From the NCBI GenBank assembly GCA_021464415.1, contig JAKCWG010000963.1:1-64000 (forward strand): a DNA stretch of 64,000 nucleotides. Direction: 5' to 3'. Of the stretch, positions 57,601-64,000 are shown piece after piece (within the stretch, counting starts at the first letter, position 1; every line of letters begins with the position of its first letter). The notes below the pieces were generated by a model that saw nothing but the letters and a program-made list of their open reading frames with translations, had not been told where the DNA came from and searched no databases. The stretch comes from Lonicera japonica (taxonomy: Eukaryota; Streptophyta; Magnoliopsida; Dipsacales; Caprifoliaceae). Position numbers and translations under genes: made by a program.

Positions 57601-59711
57601 GAAATATTATTTAGTTAGTGGACCTAATTCCCACTCTATACTAATTTTTTGTACATTTTTATATGCATAACATAGACAGAAGAAAAAAATTAAAACAAAT
57701 TAAGCTAAGCGATTAGCACTCCAATTTAATTTCTAGTAACACTTGCTGTATCTTTAGGTTTGCATGTATTGATTACAAGACGGAACATAAGTTGAAGGGT
57801 GGTGGGGAAGAAAATTTCTCCTTAAAAAATAAATAAAGATAGAAGACATTCACTCATAAAAATAACATAAGATGGAGCATTCAAGATGAAAAATAAGTTA
57901 AGAGATGTACATGATGTTCTCTTAATTTTTAAACAATACCCATCTTGGAGTCTTGATTAGAGAAAATAATGAACAATATATAGTAATTGACTGAAAGCCA
58001 TTTTTTTGTTGTAATTTGAGAATTTTGTTTCGACTATGTAATTATATTAGTGCTCGTTTATTAATCTTTAAGTTTCATTGGATTTAAAATTTTTGTTTTA
58101 ATTGGAGAATTTTATTTCGACTATGTAATAATATTAGTGCTCGTTTATTAATCTTTAAGTTTCGTCGGATTTAAATTGAACTATATCAGTACATTGGAAA
58201 AAGAAGCAACCATGATCATCCCATGAATTAATTACTCTCTCTCCCACACACTGCCCACCACATGTCCAATAATCCCATTGTCCTTTGGACTAGTGCAGAT
58301 CAGTCTGTATGGACCGAACCTTAATTTAACAATGGTTTTTTATCGTTAAAAATATCTTCCCAATATTTTAGCGATAGAAAACCGGTTAAAAGTTTTCATA
58401 TGTACAAACTGTTCCGTACCAAATCTGGACTCTATACACACAACACACACACACACATATATATATACATATTCTTATACGTTATACTTTTAGAACAATA
58501 CATCAATTTTACCTAAAAATATTGACCAGCTCTTTCTAGAATGGTTACACATACGCTTGTCATAAAATTTGCATTAATATCATACGCTATATTTGGAGCG
58601 AACAAACTTCATGATCTATTTGTTTTATAAAACACATCTTCCAGCCTCCCAGGGAAGGAATACAAAATTAACAATCTTAAGACCGTAAATATAAATAAAT
58701 AAATAAAAAGGATGATACTAGCAATAGTGAGAGACTACATACATATACCAATATTATAGTATAGTACATATTTTAATCCATTCTAAGTTAAGCCAGTAAG
58801 CTCATAAATTCCTGCACCCTCTTAAAATTTAGTGAGGCTCATTTTTTTTTTTCGTTTTTTTTTTCAAATAAAGTTAATGCAACAGATTTTGTAATATAAT
58901 AAATAATTGTTATTTGTATCATTATTTATATTGAAATTAGAGTTTCTTTTACAAAAGAGTACTAGTCAAAGTAAGCCTTTAAATCTGAGAACTCAATGGC
59001 CGTATATCACAATGATAAATATATTACTTTAGTTTTCTCTTCCCCACGTTTTCCTTATTCTATCATTTTTTTTTTCATTTCCAATATTCTAACCCTGAAT
59101 TGTTTCTTCACATATATGCGAGGTATGGAGACTTGAATAGCACATATAAAAATAGTTGAACTGAATTATTTGCTTCGTAAATGAAGCTTTCCATATTTAC
59201 TATATTGAAATTAAGAGAATTCATGACTATGTACCATCACTCTATCACTTCTTTCTACTTCTCTCCATTAATTTCAAATTCATGACCTATTATTTCTTTC
59301 TTGCATTTCCTTTCATTTTACCCACTTGAGATTTCTGTAATCAAGAAAAGTTATATTTGTTATTTGAGCAATACTACACTTAATTATAAATCTTACTACT
59401 TACTATTACCGGGTGCATTTTATGGGTTGTATCTTCACAAGATACAACCATTTAATATACCAAATAAAAATAAGTGATAAAATTTGTAACTAAAAAAATC
59501 ATTTTACTTGTTATTTTATTGAATGTATTTCCAAACACATACATATGTATATATTATATTCCCATGAAACTCCACACGTGGCTTTCATCAATTGACAAAT
59601 GTTGTCAGGATTGGAGGTTCGCTTACTTAGTGGATTAAAGTTAGGAAACATCAATTTAGTTTGGAAGGGGATCTATATTAGCAAACAGTTATTTCTTTAG
59701 TATAATATATA
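57601..59711. other. Intergenic sequence upstream of PAE
   Basis: No gene is seen. It contains an 87-bp tandem duplication (about 58018-58173), the fold-back at 58334-58383, a (CA)n(TA)n run at about 58438-58467 and the partner (59030-59310) of the dispersed repeat at 42480-42760. Confidence 0.4.
58334..58383. repeat. Small fold-back element upstream of PAE
   Basis: Arms 58334-58355 and 58362-58383 ('ggttttttatcgttaaa' versus 'tttagcgatagaaaacc') form a near-perfect 22-bp stem with a 6-nt loop. 'cagtctgtatggacc' precedes it, matching words near 57152. Confidence 0.55.
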
Positions 59712-59729
59712 CACTACACCAGATGTGGT

Positions 59730-60670
59730 CTTAGGCGACATACTCTATTGGGTATGTCTCCTAAAACACATCTTAGGAGACATACTAACTGTATGTCTCC
59801 TAAGTTTCTCTCTTAAGAGACATACCTTTAGTATGTCGCCTAAGTATCTACTTACAAGACATATATACTCCGTATGTCTCCTAAGAGTGTCACTTAGGAG
59901 ACTTACAATTAGTGTGTCGCCTAAGTATATACTTATGCGACATACAATGAAGATATGTCGCCTAAATACTTCTCTTAGGAGACATACATATACTACGTCT
60001 CATAAGAAATATACTTAGGAGACATACTTAATTGTATGTCGCCTAAGTGCTTTTGACCACAGACACTATTTTTACACGCAGAGTTTGACTGATTTATCTT
60101 AGGCGACATACTAATTTTGTATGTCTCTTAAGTACATATCTTAAGAGACATACAAAATTAGTATGTCGCCTAAGAGTTTCTAAAAAAATTTGAATTATTC
60201 GCGAAACAAAAAGAGGCAAAAAAATTTTGTCCGCGAGAAGGAGGCAAAAAATTGAGACTCTTAGGCGACATACTAATTTTTTATGTCTCTCAAGTATATA
60301 TCTTAAGAGACATACAAAATTAGTATGTCGCCTAAGAGTTTCTAATAAAATTTGAGTTTTCTGCGAAAGAAAAGAGGCAAAAAAATTTTGTTCGCAGGAA
60401 GGAAGAGGCAAAAAATTGAGACTCTTAGGCGACATACTAATATTGTATGTCTCTTAAATACATATCTTAAGAGACATACAAAATTAGTATGTGTCCTAAG
60501 AGTTTCTAAAAGAATTTGAATTTTCCGTGAAAAAAAAGAGGTAAAAAATTTTGTTCGCGGGGAAAAGGAGGCAAAAAATTGAGAGTCTTAGGCGACATTG
60601 ATGTTTATATATGTTGCTTAAGAGGTAATCTTAGGAGACATACATAAATAAGTGTGTCGCCTAAGTGATA
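59730..60670. repeat. CACTA subterminal palindrome array (left)
   Basis: Sixteen palindromic units of about 33-36 nt pair 'cttaggcgacatac' or 'cttaagagacatac' with an inverted partner ('gtatgtcgcctaag', 'gtatgtctcttaag'). The first eight are spaced about 41 bp apart. From 60098 they are packed two per larger unit of about 162 bp, with an A-rich spacer containing 'gcgaaa...aagaggcaaaaaa'. Confidence 0.9.
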
Positions 60671-60839
60671 ATTATAAATTAAGGAAAAATTCCCGTTTTA
60701 TTCAATCCCTAAATTTTTTCTAACTATCTATCCCTAAATTTGTGTGAATGAATTGGTATCAAATTTATAACACAGGTTGATTTGTGGGGTTTGAATGACT
60801 TATCTTAGGTGACAAATTCTGGCATCTATACCAGCGAGT

Positions 60840-61494
60840 TGACCCATTTATTCACAGTGTGACGTAAATGGTGTCAAGTTTGTTAGTCGGTGGCGAGACC
60901 AGATCTGAAAGAGTCGGAATAGTGGAATGATGGTAGTGGGTAGTGACATCATATACTATGGGATTCTGTAAGCAGTTGTTGAACTAAGGTATGCGGGAGG
61001 CATGTCAATTGTGTTGTTCAGGTGTAAGTGGTACAACACAGGTCCTAATGTTCCCGGTAACACAAAGTTTGATTGTGGTCTTTTATCTATAAACACTTGG
61101 ACTAGTTGGTACGACGAGTTCCCATTTATTCTTGCCAAGATGGCAAGACAAGTGTTCTGTATAGATGATATGTCGGCTGGTGTCGGTTGAAAACTCGTTA
61201 ACATGATGTTTCACTGAGGTACATACAGTGAAAGCACACTATCAAGGGATGCAACCGCCAGTCATCTATATGAAGTAGACGAACCGTATCAAGAGCCTGA
61301 TGCGAACTGTTTTCTGATATCTAGTTTATTTATCGAATTTAGTTCAGTACTACGAATAGGTATTCCCGACGATGATGACAAGAATGAGGACTCTGACGTT
61401 GCAGAAGGATTTAACAATGATTTCTTAATTGACGATAATGATGAAGAAGAGGATCAGGATCAGGATCATAGTGACGATGATGACTACAATTAAT
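60840..61494 (+). pseudogene. CACTA TNP2-type transposase C-terminal remnant (DUF4216)
   Basis: One frame reads 'NGVKFVSRWRDQ', 'NSGMMVVGSDIIYYGIL', 'SIVLFRCKWYNTGPN', 'LLSINTWTSWYDEFPFILAK' and 'QVFCIDD', matching the DUF4216 domain at the C-terminus of plant TNP2-like CACTA transposases. It is interrupted by a TGA near 60892, a TAA near 60968 and a stop at about 61188. An acidic tail (Asp/Glu-rich) follows, ending with TAA near 61492. The catalytic transposase domain (Transposase_21) is absent. Confidence 0.7.
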
Positions 61495-61911
61495 GTTGTA
61501 TTGTTATTATTTGTAATTAAATCGATTGGTTTTTCTATTATTGTAAGCGTTATTAATCAAGTGAATTAATTGTTACAAACTAGATTAATTAAGTAAAATG
61601 ATTGTTGTATATAATAAAATAAATAAAAATGGTTATTAATTTTAAAAACTGACTGAATATTTAGTTTATTTACCATTAAACATAAATTTTTACATTTACA
61701 TTTCAAATTTGTAACATAAAAGACAATTATTAGTGTTTAATACATTCATTCAATATTATCAGTCTTTTATATTATTGATATGATTTTTTGGGTTTCCAAA
61801 ATTAAGTTTTTATGTATTTAATATTGGTAAAATGGGCATTAGGAAATGTTTAAAAACTGAAAACTCTTTTATATAAATAAAAAACGAAATTAATTTTAAA
61901 AACTGAAAACT

Positions 61912-62300
61912 CTTAGGCGACATACTAATATCCGTATGTCTCCTAAGTGTACTCTTAAGCGACATACATTAATTAGTATGTCTCCTAAGATGTTTTAAAA
62001 AAAATTGAATTTTCCGCGAAATATTTTTTCGAATTTTTCGCCAAAAAAAGGGGGAATTTTTTTGTTACTTGGGCGACATAGGTATATATATGTTGCCTAA
62101 GTCTACTCTTAAGAGACATACATCAATTAATATGTCGCCTAAAATGTTTTTAAAAAAATTGAGTTCTCCGCCAAAAATTCAAATTTTTCGCGAAAAAAAA
62201 AAAGGCAAATATTTTTTACTTAGGCAACGTAGGTATACATGTATGTCTCTTAAGAGTTAATCTTAGGAGACACATAAATAAGTGTGTCGCCTAAGTGTGT
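61912..62300. repeat. CACTA palindrome array (middle block)
   Basis: About two and a half copies of the ~160-bp unit seen at 60098-60670, with the same palindromes and spacer ('ccgcgaaa', 'aaaaaagg'). Confidence 0.85.
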
Positions 62301-62347
62301 GGTATATATCCCCAATTTCTAGACCTAATCTTTATCACTCTCACCTC

Positions 62348-62461
62348 ACCTCTCTCTCTCACCTCCTCCATCTCCATGCTTCCCCCATTCCCCTGCCACC
62401 ATTGACCTCTCTCTCTCACCTCCTCCATCTCCATGCTGCCCCCATTCTCCAACCACCATGG
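62348..62461. repeat. 57-bp tandem duplication, pyrimidine-rich
   Basis: 62348-62404 and 62405-62461 share 'acctctctctctcacctcct' and 'ccatctccatgct', with a few differences. Confidence 0.85.
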
Positions 62462-63288
62462 ACCTAGTATAATTTTTACTCCTTCAGACTCCACTCTCTA
62501 GCTCTCACTCCACACAACGCCTCCTTCGATTCTTCCCCAAATTCTCGATTTGCTTCTTCGGTTCTTCAAACCTTCAATCTTAAAGGTAATACTCTATCTC
62601 TCTCTCAAATCTTAAAAGTAATACTCTATCTCTCTCTCAAATTTTATTTAGAGTTAGTATAGTTTATTTACTATTTTTCATGTTATATTTAGATTATCTC
62701 TGTAAATCTGTCAAATCTGACCTTACTGTACTAAAACATTTATAACTCAGAAACTACAAGATGAAAATTAGAAATTCCACTTGGATAATAAAATAGACTC
62801 GTGGAGGAACAACATATCAGATATTTATTGACATAGGACTTATAAATTTCTGTGTGTGAATTTTTGAAGATAAGAAAGTATCTGCCCTCTGTACTGACAG
62901 CACTGTGTTTACTGTTTCAACAATTTATTTAGCTTCCTAAAACTAACTCAAAAATTATGAAATAAATCATAGAGTAATTTTAATGTGTTATTAATCTTCT
63001 GTGTAAATTTCGGAGTCTAATATTATTTATTCTGATCTGGGTGATTTTTATAAAAACAGTGGACTTGAAGGTTGTTAAAATCCCATAAACTATGGTAAAT
63101 AAATATGATATAAAATATGTGAGAATATTTTTCTTCAATTTATTTTTCAGTTTCATTTGTCATGTTGAGAGGCGATGGAAGCGCGACAGAAAGCAAGCGA
63201 TGAGGCGATGGAAGCGCGGGTACGGGATCTAGTATCGTTGATGATGGCGAATCTTCCTACGGGTGATGGTAGATCAAGAGAGGTTTAG
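62462..63288 (+). CDS. Candidate short spliced gene of the CACTA element
   Basis: A pyrimidine-rich leader (62470-62585) ends at a plausible donor 'cttaaag|gtaatac'. A plausible acceptor 'tatttttcag' ends at 63150. The second exon holds a 37-codon frame from ATG 63175 to TAG 63288 ('MEARQKASDEAMEARVRDLV'), charged and able to form a helix or coiled coil, with an internal repeat of 'gcgatggaagcgcg'. A short out-of-frame ATG lies at 63162. It may be a remnant of the element's second (TnpA-like) protein. I recognise no domain. Confidence 0.3.
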
Positions 63289-63589
63289 TGATAGACTTGT
63301 TTATATATATATATATATTATTTTTCATATTTATATATCGACTTCTTTCTTCTCTCTATTGCTAGACTTATGGTATTTTTATTCTATACTTGAATTTTGG
63401 CTTGTACTCTTTGTACATTTTAATTTTGGCTTGTAAATATTAGACTTTGTACATTTTAATTTTGGCCTCTTTTTGTTTGATTTAATTGTGTGTGAATGAA
63501 TTGGTATCAAATTTATATTACAGGTTGATTTGTAGAAATTTTGTTGTGTGTGAATAAATTGGTATCAAATTTAGAATGAAGGTCTGGAA

Positions 63590-64000
63590 CATCTTAGGAG
63601 ACATACAAATTAAAGTATGTCTCCTAAGTGGTGGTCAATACTTTTAATCAAACATAGTTATGCGACATACATACATTTGTATGTCTCTTAAGATTAGCAC
63701 TGAAGCGACATACTTAACTTTGTATCTCTCCTAAGATCACAACTTAAGCGACATACATACATTTGTATGTCTCCTAAGATCACCACTTAAGCAACATACA
63801 AATATCATATGTTGCATAACTTGTATACTTACGCGACATAAGCAATAGAGTATGTCTCCTAAGTGTACAACTTAGGAAACATACTATATTTTATGTGTCT
63901 CTTAAGTCTAACACTTAAGCGACTTACAAATAGAGTATGTCGCTTGAGAGTTTTACTTAGGAGACATAAGCAATATAGTATGTCGCCTAAGTGTAACACT
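63590..64000. repeat. CACTA palindrome array (right block, cut by window end)
   Basis: Nine units of about 35 nt pair 'gcgacata' or 'gagacata' with 'tatgtcgc' or 'tatgtctc', spaced about 41-45 bp, as in the left block. Confidence 0.85.

Larger units (their letters stand above)
59712..64000 (+). mobile_element. CACTA (En/Spm) transposon, left part; runs off the window
   Basis: The left terminus is CACTACACC at 59712. It is followed by about 1 kb of subterminal palindromes, a degraded transposase-linked DUF4216 segment (about 60840-61494), more palindromes (61912-62300), a short spliced gene candidate and a third palindrome block from about 63590 to the window end. The right terminus is not in the window. 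The mixture suggests an internally deleted or nested CACTA element. Confidence 0.75.

Noticed and set aside
59725..62260. ORFs of 60-113 codons in the CACTA arrays with repeating 'SLRRHT' or 'VCLLRYILERH' peptides
   Set aside because: The repetitive peptides are simply translations of the palindromic DNA units, on both strands.
62291..62494. Glu/Gly-rich minus-strand ORF
   Set aside because: It is the complement of the 57-bp pyrimidine-rich tandem duplication in a leader-like region.

Overview
The window is AT-rich plant nuclear DNA, most likely from a flowering plant. The evidence is Ty1/copia and Ty3/gypsy LTR retrotransposons primed by initiator-Met tRNA, a 5S-bearing Cassandra LTR, CACTA (En/Spm) and Tourist-like DNA transposons, and one intron-rich plant-type gene, a pectin acetylesterase (PAE). 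There are no bacterial genes, tRNA genes or CRISPR arrays. Most of the window is layered transposon insertions. Several are delimited to the base by TG...CA ends and 5-bp target-site duplications (TSDs).

Layout. 1-3810: remnants of Ty3/gypsy elements (Tat/Ogre-like LTR end; Athila-like 3' UTR and LTR). 4157-4590: (ATT)n tract and a fold-back element. 4613-6512: truncated copia element. 6786-10008: 3.2-kb solo gypsy LTR with TSD AAGAC. 10009-13809: no recognised gene. 13810-19270: complete but dead copia element (TSD AATTG). 20947-29234: complete, apparently intact copia element on the minus strand (TSD GATCT, 1321-aa gag-pol, LTRs that look identical). 29265-31141: minisatellite, Tourist-like MITE and LINE ORF1 remnant. 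31142-41667: non-autonomous gypsy element on the minus strand (TSD ACTTG), inserted in the LINE remnant; its own left LTR is split by a second solo LTR, 33250-35804 (TSD ATATT). 45355-45755: CACTA subterminal array and terminus.

The host gene lies at 47104-57315 on the minus strand. It is a 12-exon PAE (CE13/Notum family) whose exons are too short to appear as long ORFs. Intron 3 holds a 6.57-kb copia element (50046-56610, TSD TATAT), and that element's gag is interrupted by a 344-bp solo LTR of the 5S-carrying Cassandra family (51079-51422, TSD CCCTG). Intron 10 holds a 261-bp MITE. Three separate frame or splice defects suggest the PAE copy is a pseudogene, unless they are assembly errors. 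59712-64000 is the left part of a CACTA element made of dense ~35-nt palindromes, a degraded DUF4216 segment and a short second gene. It runs off the window.

The genes do not form a pathway. The window is a record of successive insertions, with the PAE as the one clear host gene. I saw no convincing undescribed functional system. The most informative observations are the broken PAE with its nested insertions, the probably active copia element with a GC-rich leader, and the palindromic CACTA subterminal arrays. All calls were made by eye, without database searches.
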